From assembly GCF_036421915.1 (NCBI RefSeq), contig NZ_JAZGOM010000015.1: a stretch of 64,000 nt of DNA; one strand, written 5' to 3'. A program made the position numbers and the translations under genes. The notes under the pieces were generated by a model that was not told the DNA's origin, made no database searches, and saw only the letters and a list, made by a program, of their open reading frames with translations. Below are positions 48,701 through 57,867 of this stretch, piece by piece (position 1 is the first letter of the stretch; every line of letters starts with the position of its first letter). The stretch comes from Georgenia_A wangjunii (GTDB lineage: Bacteria > Actinomycetota > Actinomycetes > Actinomycetales > Actinomycetaceae).

Positions 48701-50464
48701 GAGGCGGCCAAGGTCCTGCTCTACGTGTGGAACACGCACCTCGGCGCATGGGAGGAGGTCGACCGGCACCTCACCGACGGCGAGGCGTTCACCCTCGAGG
48801 CGGACGTGCCGGCGGCGGACCACCTCACGGACGGCACCGCGCGGTTCCTCGTCCAGCACTCCGAGGGGTACGCGGGGGAGGACCTCTCGACGCGCGAGTC
48901 GGTCGTCGAGCCGGCGCACCCGCTGGACACCCCCCGCTCGGAGTACGACTTCACGCTCGCGTGGGAGTCGGACACGCAGTACTACAACGAGGAGTTCTAC
49001 GACCACCAGCTCAACATCCACCGCTACCTGCTCGACCAGCGTGCGGACATCAACCTCCAGTACCTCTTCCACACGGGCGACATCGTCGACAACTTCGACC
49101 AGCCCTACCAGTGGGCCAACGCCGACCCGGCCTACCGGATGCTCGACGAGGCGGGCCTGCCGTACGGGGTGCTCGCGGGCAACCACGACGTCGGCAACTT
49201 CGACAGCGACTACACCGAGTACAGCCGGTACTTCGGCGAGGCGCGCTTCGCCGGCAACCCCTGGTACGGAGGCTCGTACAAGGACAACCGCGGCCACTTC
49301 GACCTCATCACCGCCGGCGGCATCGACTTCATCGTCGTGTCGATGGGCTGGGACCCGGGCGACGCCGAGATCGCGTGGATGAACACCGTGCTCGCCGAGT
49401 ACCCCGAGCGCGTGGCGATCATCAACCTCCACGAGTACCTCCTCACCACCGGCGGGCTCGGCCCGATCCCGCAGCGGATCCAGGACGAGGTCATCGCGAC
49501 GAACGCCAACGTCTCGATGGTCATGTCCGGGCACTACCACGACGCCTACACGCGGTACGACTCGTTCGACGACGACGGTGACGGCGTCGACGACCGGACC
49601 GTCACGCAGATGCTCTTCGACTACCAGGGCCTGCCCGAGGGCGGCCTCGGGTTCCTGCGGCTCATGCAGTTCGACAACGAGGACGAGGAGATCCGCGTGC
49701 GGACGTACTCCCCGTCGCTCGAGGTCTACAACTCCGACGACCCGTCGCTCGACCTGGAGAACCAGGACTTCGTCATCTCCTACGAGACGGCGGGGATCGT
49801 CAACCGCGTCAAGGAGCTGAGCGGCGACGCGTTCCGGGCCGAGGTGCTGACGGACGCCGAGCTCGGCGCGGGTGCGGGTGCCGGGGACGACGACGGCGAG
49901 GCCGGCGTCGTCGGTCGGGTCGAGGGCGTGGCGAGCGGGTCCGAGGTGTCGGTGTCGTGGACGCCGGCCGACGGCACGTACGGCTGGTACGTCACGGCGA
50001 CCGACGCCTTCGGCGGCGAGGCCGACTCGGACGTGTGGGAGGTGACGTTCACCGGCACCGAGGTCCCGACCGACGAGCCGACGGACGGCGGCCCGACGGA
50101 CGGCCCGACCGACGGCGGCCCTACGGACGGCCCGACCGACGGCGGCCCGACGGACGAGCCGACCGACGGCGGCCCTACGGACGGCCCGACCGACGGCGGC
50201 CCGACGGACGAGCCGACCGACGGCGGCCCGACCGACGGCGGCCCGGACGACGACAGTCCGGGTGCTGGTGGCCCGGACGGTGACGGCGACGGACCTGGCG
50301 CCGGCGGACCGGGTGCGGATAATTCGGACGGCTCCGGCTCCGGCTCCGGCTCTGGCGGCCTGCCGACGACCGGCGTCGGCATCGGGAGCGCCGCCCTGGC
50401 GCTCCTCCTCCTGGCCGCCGGTGGCGCTCTCCTCGCCAACCGCCGCCGCGAGGTCCGCGCCTGA
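45707..50464 (+). CDS. Wall-anchored lamin-tail/metallophosphoesterase protein (LPTTG)
   Basis: The 1585-residue protein has a signal peptide, two lamin-tail-like domains (about 54-200: LVVTEVVPNPDSYDHFEYFE; about 280-440: LLTELVVDSTNVGASDGYEF) joined by a Glu/Asp/Pro/Thr linker, a long series of Ig-like strands (460-1070), a calcineurin-like phosphoesterase (1081-1290: LAWESDTQYYN, HTGDIVDNFD, AGNHDVGNFD, INLHEYLL, SGHYHDAYTRYD), Thr-Asp-Gly repeats (1456-1515) and LPTTG at 1552-1556. GGAGGAG (45695-45701) fits TTG 45707 better than ATG 45713, which would leave 13 bases. It probably releases phosphate from external esters or nucleic-acid fragments; lamin-tail domains often occur on surface nucleases and phosphoesterases. 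Confidence 0.87.
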   Translation: MLMRAPSARPPRAATPRSRAAISRPRAGVAAAALAALVLGATVPATIATAAPATSWPLVVTEVVPNPDSYDHFEYFEVTNTTAEDLVIGEGGYTFSYAFDDSADTGNNVPLAAPAGTVVPAGGTTVFWVSYESADGNVNSFAYDEAYFRAFWASRGGSLAGYDVVRVTGQAGMANGGGRTIRIADATGAVVGWSHYPAGSTGIDEAAQFRTPVEASQGSMDLLAGNAAPTPGVVDPAQLEDRGGSEEPSEDPTEDPTEDPTTDPTDPIPGPAADSAVGNLLLTELVVDSTNVGASDGYEFIELYNTTTEPIDYADYQIRYLYPDSGSSALWPATPDDAVVAPGGTLVLWIKNGPNNDLTRADFNAFYGTAVPEAQILEITAGGMANGSARGIEVMTDTGVTVNHGFYNMAGVRDVQTNQGLTYAVDPADFALQRLLGSRPATPGAVDADQVPTELTAMTADATAPVVADTTPATIDPSGDFTVSATITDDTLVRSVTLELRSDVEDAPRTVNLLRGDADGFAHTIGAVDLIGKAYYEYRFVVSDGTNVTATDVVRVPVEGVNADPVRLSVSDGDVLAGTATVSAAGDDFPSGISLAIDGTERTPTTAQLESAPVFAVEVTATDDRFRNAVVMPGDGETVNDQCASGEVLTIFERGTYAGVETVTAPVPLGYLEQGADLTVLVSSGTKAWPCEDDDENNDDFSISNPRLILPDGRTLTPAGYTGGSLSMGDSNDGQYDNYPAVFTIPDDAYVAVGYAWDTTEAADGEHTVTATDGEFTATAAVVVDNTAPVITSRVSADRTEGERLQGAITLDAEVTDATTEVADVLATLDGTPVELPYVTSSTDLAVGGHTFVVTATDAAGNTAELVEAFEVPEENPSVELLAPEDGASVEAPALELSARVTDPTGDDLDVVFREAYAYDPTDAAVTARSGETRDALAPERDGAELDDAQLAALAGVDGESVDVSSADALPYQAFDVAVPADAGEGASVRVRWDGTANEAAKVLLYVWNTHLGAWEEVDRHLTDGEAFTLEADVPAADHLTDGTARFLVQHSEGYAGEDLSTRESVVEPAHPLDTPRSEYDFTLAWESDTQYYNEEFYDHQLNIHRYLLDQRADINLQYLFHTGDIVDNFDQPYQWANADPAYRMLDEAGLPYGVLAGNHDVGNFDSDYTEYSRYFGEARFAGNPWYGGSYKDNRGHFDLITAGGIDFIVVSMGWDPGDAEIAWMNTVLAEYPERVAIINLHEYLLTTGGLGPIPQRIQDEVIATNANVSMVMSGHYHDAYTRYDSFDDDGDGVDDRTVTQMLFDYQGLPEGGLGFLRLMQFDNEDEEIRVRTYSPSLEVYNSDDPSLDLENQDFVISYETAGIVNRVKELSGDAFRAEVLTDAELGAGAGAGDDDGEAGVVGRVEGVASGSEVSVSWTPADGTYGWYVTATDAFGGEADSDVWEVTFTGTEVPTDEPTDGGPTDGPTDGGPTDGPTDGGPTDEPTDGGPTDGPTDGGPTDEPTDGGPTDGGPDDDSPGAGGPDGDGDGPGAGGPGADNSDGSGSGSGSGGLPTTGVGIGSAALALLLLAAGGALLANRRREVRA
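50074..50250 (+). repeat. Thr-Asp-Gly-Pro coding repeats
   Basis: Short repeated units coding PTDGGPTDGP/PTDEPTDGG form the linker before LPTTG. Units are alike but not all identical. Confidence 0.8.
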
Positions 50465-50490
50465 TCCGCTGCCGGCCCACCTCCTCAGGT

Positions 50491-50586
50491 TCGTGATCAT
50501 GCAGAAGTGCCGCGCACCTCACCCATGATCGTGATCATGGAGAAGTGCCGGTCACGCTCCATGGTCGTGATCACGGAGGAGTGCCC
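50491..50586. repeat. Three spaced 22-bp repeats with TGATCA core
   Basis: Copies at 50491-50512, 50529-50550 and 50565-50586 share TCGTGATCAtgnAGaAGTGC, with periods of 38 and 36 bases. The first two differ at one position, the third at three or four. They are intergenic, directly after the third phosphoesterase gene. Function unknown. Confidence 0.8.
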
Positions 50587-50606
50587 GACCTGAGTCAGAT
50601 TGACCG

Positions 50607-50640
50607 CGCCCCGGCGTAGCGAACCCGCTACGCCGGGGCG
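50607..50640 (+). terminator. Terminator between LPTTG gene and nadE
   Basis: A perfect 15-bp stem (CGCCCCGGCGTAGCG and complement) closes loop AACC. It lies 143 bases after the LPTTG gene stop and before the nadE promoter region. Confidence 0.75.
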
Positions 50641-50722
50641 TCGTCGTCGTCCATACCCGAGCTGCGCCGTCGGCCGGGCGCTGCGCAGGACTCCCCGAGG
50701 CATGCTCGCTAGATTTGGGCAG

Positions 50723-51571
50723 ATGACGGACAAGGGCACACAGTCAGAGATCATCGCCGCGCTCGAGGTCATCGACCCCGAGACCTTCGACGCCACCGCC
50801 GAGGCGGAGCGCAGGGTCCAGTTCCTGGCCCAGTACCTCCAGGACACCGGTGCCAAGGGCCTCGTGCTCGGCATCAGCGGCGGCGTGGACTCGACCGTCG
50901 GGGGGCGGCTGTGCCAGCTCGCGTGCGAGCGCGTCCGGGAGAACGGTGGCGACGCCCGGTTCGTCGCCGTGCGCCTGCCCTACCTCGTCCAGCGGGACGA
51001 GGACGACGCCGCCGCCGCGCTCGGGTTCATCCAGCCGGACCTCAGCGCGACCATCGACATCGGCCCCGCCACCGACGCCCTGTGGGACCAGGTCCACGCG
51101 ACCGGCATGCCGATGGACGCGGAGAAGGACCACTACCACAAGGGCAACGTCAAGGCGCGGATGCGGATGATCTCCCAGTACGCCATCGCCGGCGCGCGCG
51201 GGATGCTCGTCGTCGGCACCGACCAGGCCGCGGAGGCCATCGTCGGTTTCTACACGAAGTTCGGCGACGGCGCGGCAGACGTCACCCCGCTGTTCGGCCT
51301 GCCCAAGCGCCGGGTCCGCGAGATCGGCGCGTACCTCGGCGCACCCGAGCGCCTGCTGACGAAGGTCCCGACGGCGGACCTCGAGTCGGACCGGCCGCTC
51401 CTCGCGGACGAGGAGGCGCTCGGCGTGCGCTACGAGGCGGTCGACGACTACCTCGAGGGCAAGGACGTCGCGGAGCAGGACGAGGCGACGATCCTCGGGT
51501 GGTACCGGCGCACCGGCCACAAGCGCGCCCTGCCCGTCACGCCCGACGGGTACCTGGGCGACCGCTCCTGA
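50723..51571 (+). CDS. nadE: Ammonia-dependent NAD+ synthetase
   Basis: The 282-residue enzyme joins ammonia to nicotinate adenine dinucleotide via an adenylate. It has the ATP-pyrophosphatase loop LGISGGVDSTVGGRLC, RLPYLVQRDEDDAAAALGFI, KGNVKARMRMISQYAIAGAR, VVGTDQAAEAIVGFYTKFGD and LFGLPKRRVREIGAYLGAPE. There is no glutaminase domain, so free ammonia is used. ATG 50723 follows a -10-like TAGATT (50710-50715) by seven bases with no Shine-Dalgarno, suggesting a leaderless message; an in-frame ATG at 50702 lies inside that promoter. Confidence 0.95.
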   Translation: MTDKGTQSEIIAALEVIDPETFDATAEAERRVQFLAQYLQDTGAKGLVLGISGGVDSTVGGRLCQLACERVRENGGDARFVAVRLPYLVQRDEDDAAAALGFIQPDLSATIDIGPATDALWDQVHATGMPMDAEKDHYHKGNVKARMRMISQYAIAGARGMLVVGTDQAAEAIVGFYTKFGDGAADVTPLFGLPKRRVREIGAYLGAPERLLTKVPTADLESDRPLLADEEALGVRYEAVDDYLEGKDVAEQDEATILGWYRRTGHKRALPVTPDGYLGDRS

Positions 51572-51678
51572 ACGACGGGCAAGACGCCCGGACGCCCATC
51601 GCGGCGTCGACGGCCAGGCCGGTGACGACTCCTCCTACGACGGATGGGAGAGCGCCCTCGACGTCCTCGCTGAGCACG

Positions 51679-52254
51679 TCACGGCAGTGGGGTCCCGAGC
51701 TCGCGGCGCATGAGCCAGCGCGGCCGGTGGCCGCTGTGGCCGGTGGTCGGGGCGGCGCGGTGGAAGCCCGCGCGCTCGAACGCCTCGACCGTGCCGACGT
51801 AGCCGGAGATGACGTCGACCTTCTCCGCGCCCTTCTCGATGGGGTAGCCCTCGACCACCGCGGCCCCGTGGGTGGCCGCGTGCTCGACCGCGCCGGCGAG
51901 GAGGTCGTGCATGAGCCCCCGACGGCGGAACCCCGGGCGCACGACGAAGCACACGATGCTCCACGGTTCCGGCCCGTCGAGGAGGGGGAGCGTGCGCGAG
52001 CGCAGGAGGCGCCGGTAGGAGCTGCGCGGGGCGACCGAGCACCAGCCGGCCACCTCGCCGTCGACGTAGGCGAGGACGCCCGGGCCGGGCTCGCTGTCGC
52101 ACTCGCGGCGCATGAAGTCCGGACGCTCGAGGTTCGGCACGCGCGAGTCGCGGAAGCTCATGCACCAGCAACCGCCGGCGTCGGGCCGCTTGGTCCCGGC
52201 GACGAGCGCGAAGTCCTCGAAGCGCCCGACGGCGGAGCGCACCTCGGTGGCCAT
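51679..52254 (-). CDS. GNAT-family N-acetyltransferase
   Basis: The 191-residue protein has a GNAT core: VLAYVDGEVAGWCSVAPRSS, WSIVCFVVRPGFRRRGLMHD with the acetyl-CoA-binding RxxGxx/A loop, LLAGAVEHAATHGAAVVEGY and TVEAFERAGFH. The substrate is unknown. The N-terminal cysteine-containing CWCMSFRDSRVPN is shared by a subgroup of actinobacterial GNATs. A -10-like TAGCGT ends six bases before ATG 52254 (minus strand), consistent with a leaderless mRNA. It converges on nadE; the 107-bp gap shows no clear terminator. Confidence 0.88.
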   Translation of the reverse strand: MATEVRSAVGRFEDFALVAGTKRPDAGGCWCMSFRDSRVPNLERPDFMRRECDSEPGPGVLAYVDGEVAGWCSVAPRSSYRRLLRSRTLPLLDGPEPWSIVCFVVRPGFRRRGLMHDLLAGAVEHAATHGAAVVEGYPIEKGAEKVDVISGYVGTVEAFERAGFHRAAPTTGHSGHRPRWLMRRELGTPLP

Positions 52255-52420
52255 GGGAGAACGCTAGGCCGGACGCGCCCGCGGCGACAGGCGTTTCGCC
52301 GCTTGACCGGGGATACCGGGGAAGCGCTGCGGCCACGTGAGCACACCGCTGCTCCCGGATCGCCCGCGCTAGAGACCGGTCGGGCTCTCCCGGGCGCTGG
52401 CCCCCGACAGGCGCGGAGCC

Positions 52421-52783
52421 TCAGTGACCGGGGCGGGGCGCCGCGTCGTCGGCAGGCGGCGCGGGCGGGGCGTGGCGGGCGGCGTCGTCTGCAGGCGAGG
52501 CGGCCGAACCGTGGCGGGCGGCGTCGTCGGCCGCGGTCTTCTCCGACTCTGCGCGGAGGACGCCGCGGTGCTGGGGGATGGCCCACGCGAGGGCGAGAAG
52601 GCCGAGGAGGATGCCGGCGCCGCACACCCGGAGGATGCCGTTGGCCAGGTCGACGCCTGCCGCGCGCAGGATGAGGACGACGACGAGCGCCACCACCCAC
52701 ACGCCGATGCCCGTGAGCACCATCGTCACCGTGTTGACCTTCATCGGCGGAAGGTCCTCGGGACGGGTCTGGGGCAGCGGCAT
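52421..52783 (-). CDS. DUF2530 small membrane protein
   Basis: The 120-residue protein has two membrane segments (GIGVWVVALVVVLILRAAGV and GAGILLGLLALAWAI) followed by a tail with repeated SPADDAARHAPPAP-like units. The layout matches DUF2530, an actinobacterial family of unknown role. TACGAT ends six bases before ATG 52783 on the minus strand, again a leaderless-type promoter. The repeated tail is specific to this protein. Confidence 0.75.
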   Translation of the reverse strand: MPLPQTRPEDLPPMKVNTVTMVLTGIGVWVVALVVVLILRAAGVDLANGILRVCGAGILLGLLALAWAIPQHRGVLRAESEKTAADDAARHGSAASPADDAARHAPPAPPADDAAPRPGH

Positions 52784-52891
52784 GCTCTGATCGTAGGCGC
52801 CGTGACGGCGCCGTGACGGCGGCGTCGGGAACGTGTCAGCTCGCGCCTCCGCCGTCCCACGTGGAGCCGACGGTCGGGCCGGCCGGCCCCG

Positions 52892-53224
52892 TCACGCAGG
52901 GCGGGGTGCGTACATGATCACTGCGACGCCGACGAGGCAGACGAGCGCACCGAGGACGTCCCACCGGTCGGGCCGGAACCCGTCGACGACCATCCCCCAC
53001 GCGAGCGAGCCGGCGACGAACACCCCGCCATACGCGGCGAGGATCCGGCCGAAGTTCGCGTCGGGCTGGAACGTGGCGACGAGCCCGTACAGGCCGAGGG
53101 CGATCACCCCCGCGCCGACCCAGACCCAGCCCTTGTGCTCGCGCACCCCCTGCCACACGAGCCAGGCGCCGCCGATCTCGAAGAGCGCGGCGACGACGAA
53201 GAGCAGCATCGAACGTACTGGCAT
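52892..53224 (-). CDS. YnfA/UPF0060 family membrane protein
   Basis: The 110-residue protein has four short membrane segments and family sequences FEIGGAWLVWQGVREHKGWV, GLYGLVATFQPDANFGRILA and AAYGGVFVAGSLAWGMVVDG FRPDR. It resembles small multidrug-resistance proteins in size and topology; the function of YnfA proteins is only partly known. The start ATG 53224 has GGAGG (from cacctcc on the plus strand) at a good distance. Confidence 0.9.
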   Translation of the reverse strand: MPVRSMLLFVVAALFEIGGAWLVWQGVREHKGWVWVGAGVIALGLYGLVATFQPDANFGRILAAYGGVFVAGSLAWGMVVDGFRPDRWDVLGALVCLVGVAVIMYAPRPA

Positions 53225-53323
53225 GGCACCTCCTTCTCCGTCGACGGACGCTAGCGGTGCGGGCCGGTCGGTCCTGGGAGGCGGGCCGCCGCCCAGGTCG
53301 CGCGCGGGAACCGTGGACCGGCG

Positions 53324-54280
53324 TCAGGCGGGCCGGGCGCGGTCGGCGGCGGTGTTGACCGCGCCGGCGACCTCCTCGGCGTGACGGGTCGTGACGACCC
53401 ACGTGCTGCCGTCCGCCTTTCGGAGCTCGACCCCCGTCCGGCCGCGGCCGATGAAGCCGTACCGGCGGCCGACCGGCGCCTTGCGCAGCCCCCAACCGCC
53501 GAACTCCCCGGCGCTCACGGTGACCGGCCGCGCGCCCTCGACCTCGGCGGCGTCGATCCGCAGCGCGGTGCGACCGAACCAGCGCACGACGACGGCGCCG
53601 TCCTCGACCCGGAGCCGCCCGGACATCCCGATGGCGTGCTCCGCGACGCTCGACGTGCGCGAGCGGGGCAGGTCGGGATCCGGCCGGGCTCTCGCGTGCA
53701 CGACCGGCTCGAGGTTGCGCGGCACCCGCGCGCAGAGGAACCCGACGACGACGCACGGCACGGCGAGCGCGGCGAGCATCCACCACTCGACGGCGCGGGC
53801 GGTGCCTCCGCGCTGGACGGCCAGGCTGAGGACGCCGGTCGCGGCGAGGAAGAGGGCGGTGCCGACCCCGAACCCGAGGAGGCTGGCGCGCAGGGCGGAC
53901 CAGAGGCGCCCGAGGCCGGCGAACAGGCCGATCACGCCTGGCACGACCACCACCACCGCGGCCATGAGGGCGACGAAGCCCCTCCGGGACCCGAAGCTGT
54001 CCGCCTCACCCGAGGGACCCCAGTGGGTGGCGATGCGCTCGCCGAGGTCGTCCGCCCAGACCGTGCCGGCGACGACGACGGCCGCGCCCGCGAGGAGCGG
54101 GACGCCGACGCCGAGCGTCAGGGCGGGGACGTCGATGAGCGGCGCGCTCCGGGACCGGGCGGCACCGTCGGGGAGGCGGCCGGGCGCGTCGGCGCCGTCG
54201 GAGGGACGGCGGGACGCGCCGTCGCCGTCGGACGGGCGGCCGGACCGGCCGCGGGCATCGGGGCTGGGAGTGGTGCTCAT
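53324..54280 (-). CDS. DUF1648 domain membrane protein
   Basis: The 318-residue protein has a long charged Asp/Gly/Arg-rich N-terminus (1-45) and then about four to five membrane segments. The DUF1648-type stretch ERIATHWGPSGEADSFGSRR sits between the first two segments. A C-terminal PH-like soluble part follows (RLRVEDGAVVVRWFGRTALR, GWGLRKAPVGRRYGFIGRGR). DUF1648 proteins are often near transporters and sensors but have no agreed function. A GAGG site precedes ATG 54280. Confidence 0.8.
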   Translation of the reverse strand: MSTTPSPDARGRSGRPSDGDGASRRPSDGADAPGRLPDGAARSRSAPLIDVPALTLGVGVPLLAGAAVVVAGTVWADDLGERIATHWGPSGEADSFGSRRGFVALMAAVVVVVPGVIGLFAGLGRLWSALRASLLGFGVGTALFLAATGVLSLAVQRGGTARAVEWWMLAALAVPCVVVGFLCARVPRNLEPVVHARARPDPDLPRSRTSSVAEHAIGMSGRLRVEDGAVVVRWFGRTALRIDAAEVEGARPVTVSAGEFGGWGLRKAPVGRRYGFIGRGRTGVELRKADGSTWVVTTRHAEEVAGAVNTAADRARPA

Positions 54281-54453
54281 CGGACCTCACCGTCGGAAGG
54301 GGCGGTTCCCTGCCAGGTTAGTGACTGCCGGCTATGCGTCGGTGAACCGCCGTCCTGGTGACCACGGCCAGGCGTGCCGGCCGACCCGCGCGCGAGGCTG
54401 ACGCTGTGAGACGCGCTTCCGGCGCGCAGGCGCGCTCTGGCACCATTTCGCCC

Positions 54454-55917
<1,464 letters not shown>

Positions 55918-55946
55918 TCCTGCGGCCGCTGGAGAGCAGAGTCGTA

Positions 55947-55981
55947 AGGGCCGACGGCGAGTGGGCCCCGCCGTCGGCCCT
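55947..55981. terminator. Bidirectional terminator
   Basis: A perfect 13-bp stem (AGGGCCGACGGCG and complement) with a nine-base loop lies between the convergent permease gene (ends 55917) and MetE-like gene (ends 55987). Confidence 0.75.
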
Positions 55982-55986
55982 GCGGA

Positions 55987-57201
55987 TCAGGACCAGAGGC
56001 GGCGGGTGGCGATCTCCGCGCCCTGCGCGAGGGACTCGAGCTTGGCCCAGGCGAGGTCGGGGTGGATGCGCCCGCCGAGGCCGCAGTCCGTCGAGGCGAT
56101 GACGTTCTCGCGCCCGACCCGGCTGGCGAAGCGCTCGATGCGGTCCGCGACGAGCTCGGGGTGCTCGACGACGTTCGTCGCGTGCGAGACGACGCCCGGC
56201 AGGATGAGCTTGCCCTCGGGGAGCGTGACGTCGTCCCACACGCGCCACTCGTGCTCGTGGCGCACGTTGCCCGCCTCGAACGAGTACGCGCCGGCGTTGA
56301 CCTCGAGCATCGTCGAGACGATGTCCGCCATGGGCAGGTCGGTCGTGTGCGGGCCGTGCCAGCTGCCCCAGCACAGGTGGAAGCGGATCCGGTCCTCCGG
56401 CAGGCCGCGCAGGGCGTGGTTGAGTGCCTCGACCCGCAGGCGGGTGAACGCGACGTAGTCCTCGACGCTGGGCTCCGGCTCGATCTGGTCGAAGTTCTCG
56501 GCGATCGACGGGTCGTCGATCTGGAGGACGAGGCCGGCGTCGATGATCGCCTTGTACTCCTCGTGGAGGGCGTCGGCCCAGGCGAAGAGGTACTCCTCGT
56601 CGGTGGCGTAGAAGCGGTTGGCGATGCGGGAGGCGCTGCCCGGGGCGATCGAGGTGATGAACCCCTCCTGCGCGCCGGTCCGCGTCAGGGCGGCCTTGAG
56701 GTTCGCCACGTCCGAGGCGATGGCCTCCTGGCCGGTGTACGTCAGCGGGCCCGTGCACGCCGGGAACTGCGGCGCACCGTTGGCGCCGCCGGTGAAGATG
56801 CCCGACGTCGGGTCCGCGTACGCCGCAGCGAAGCGCTTGCGGTCGCGGCGGTGGAGGAAGCCGGTGAGGCGGACGTCGCCAGGGGCGGACAGGTGCTGGT
56901 CGACGGCCCACGAGGAGTCGGTGTCGAGCGTGAGCCCGCCCGTGCGCTGGAAGGAGTAGGACCACCAGGCGCCGTAGTCGATCGGCGAGCTCATGCCCTT
57001 GCCGTACTCGCCGTCGCCGACGACGGTGATGCCGGTGTCGAGCTGGCGCTGGACGAGGTCCGTGACCTCGGCGGCGAGGAGGTCGGCGAAGCCTTCGGGC
57101 TCCTCGCCCTGGGCGCGCGCCGCGTTGGCGGCGAGCAGGGCGTCGGTACGCGGCAGGCTGCCGGCGTGGGTGGTCTGGATCCGGTCGGCGCTGCTGAGCA
57201 T
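55987..57201 (-). CDS. MetE C-terminal-domain-like protein
   Basis: The 404-residue TIM-barrel protein resembles the catalytic domain of cobalamin-independent methionine synthase: TTHAGSLPRTDALLAANAAR, DTGITVVGDGEYGK, VLQIDDPSIAENFDQIEPEP, RFHLCWGSWHGPHTTDLPMA with the zinc-type HxC, and a final cysteine in VIASTDCGLGGR. At half the length of MetE, it lacks the N-terminal barrel. Relatives act on other methyl donors or acceptors; the substrate is not known. ATG 57201 is chosen because CGGAG lies six bases upstream; ATG 57207 would touch it. Confidence 0.85.
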   Translation of the reverse strand: MLSSADRIQTTHAGSLPRTDALLAANAARAQGEEPEGFADLLAAEVTDLVQRQLDTGITVVGDGEYGKGMSSPIDYGAWWSYSFQRTGGLTLDTDSSWAVDQHLSAPGDVRLTGFLHRRDRKRFAAAYADPTSGIFTGGANGAPQFPACTGPLTYTGQEAIASDVANLKAALTRTGAQEGFITSIAPGSASRIANRFYATDEEYLFAWADALHEEYKAIIDAGLVLQIDDPSIAENFDQIEPEPSVEDYVAFTRLRVEALNHALRGLPEDRIRFHLCWGSWHGPHTTDLPMADIVSTMLEVNAGAYSFEAGNVRHEHEWRVWDDVTLPEGKLILPGVVSHATNVVEHPELVADRIERFASRVGRENVIASTDCGLGGRIHPDLAWAKLESLAQGAEIATRRLWS

Positions 57202-57370
57202 GGGCATCTCCGTGTGTCTGCGTGGCGGGGCTACGCGCATCGTCGCACCGGGCCGACGGCGGCGGCTCGGGCGTCTCGGAGCGTGGGTCCGGGCGGGGGG
57301 GCGAGGGCCCGAGGCGCGGACGCGCCGGCGATCGCCTGGCGGGTGAGTGGTCTCACCTGGGCGCCTATTT

Positions 57371-57396
57371 CGTTAGCGGTACTAACGAGTTATGAT
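57371..57396 (+). promoter_or_regulatory. MarR operator inside a leaderless promoter
   Basis: CGTTAG and CTAACG (57371-57376, 57382-57387) form a perfect inverted repeat with a 5-bp centre. A good -10 box TATGAT follows at 57391-57396 and the MarR ATG begins six bases later. The repeat lies between -35 and -10, a position for autorepression. Confidence 0.7.
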
Positions 57397-57402
57397 CGAG
57401 CC

Positions 57403-57867
57403 ATGCCAACGAACTCGTCTGCGACAGTCATGCCGGCGAGCCGCACCACCCGACGCCCCGACCTCGCCACCGAGCTCCGCGTGCTGATCCTGCGCCTGTC
57501 ACGGCGCATCCGCACGGAGTCGAACCCCGCCGATGTCAGCGAGTCCCAGTACTGCGTGCTCTCCGGCCTCACCCTCAACGGCCCGATGACGCCGCGCGCT
57601 CTCGCCGAGCGCGACCACGTCCAGCCGCCCACGATGACGCGCACCATCGCGACGCTCGAGGCGGCCGGCCACGTCACGCGCAGCAGCCACCCCTCGGACG
57701 GGCGCCAGGTCCTCATCGAGCTGACGCCGTCGGGCGCGAGCCTCGTGCGTGAGACGCGCAAGCGGCGCAACGTGTGGATGGCGGAACGACTCAAGGGCAT
57801 CACCGCCGAGGAGCGCGAGGTGCTCACCCAGGCCGTCCGGATCCTCGAGAGGATGGCGACGGATTGA
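57403..57867 (+). CDS. MarR-family transcriptional regulator
   Basis: The 154-residue winged-helix protein has VSESQYCVLSGLTLNGPMTP RALAE leading into the recognition helix DHVQPPTMTRTIATLEAAGH and the wing SSHPSDGRQVLIELTPSGAS. It presumably represses itself and the coupled MFS gene, whose TTG start overlaps its stop (TTGA). The operator between promoter boxes supports this. The reading frame extends far upstream but only noise is coded there. Confidence 0.92.
   Translation: MPTNSSATVMPASRTTRRPDLATELRVLILRLSRRIRTESNPADVSESQYCVLSGLTLNGPMTPRALAERDHVQPPTMTRTIATLEAAGHVTRSSHPSDGRQVLIELTPSGASLVRETRKRRNVWMAERLKGITAEEREVLTQAVRILERMATD

Noticed and set aside
50491..50586. CRISPR array
   Set aside because: Only three degenerate 22-base copies, short unequal spacers of 14-16 bases and no cas genes nearby.
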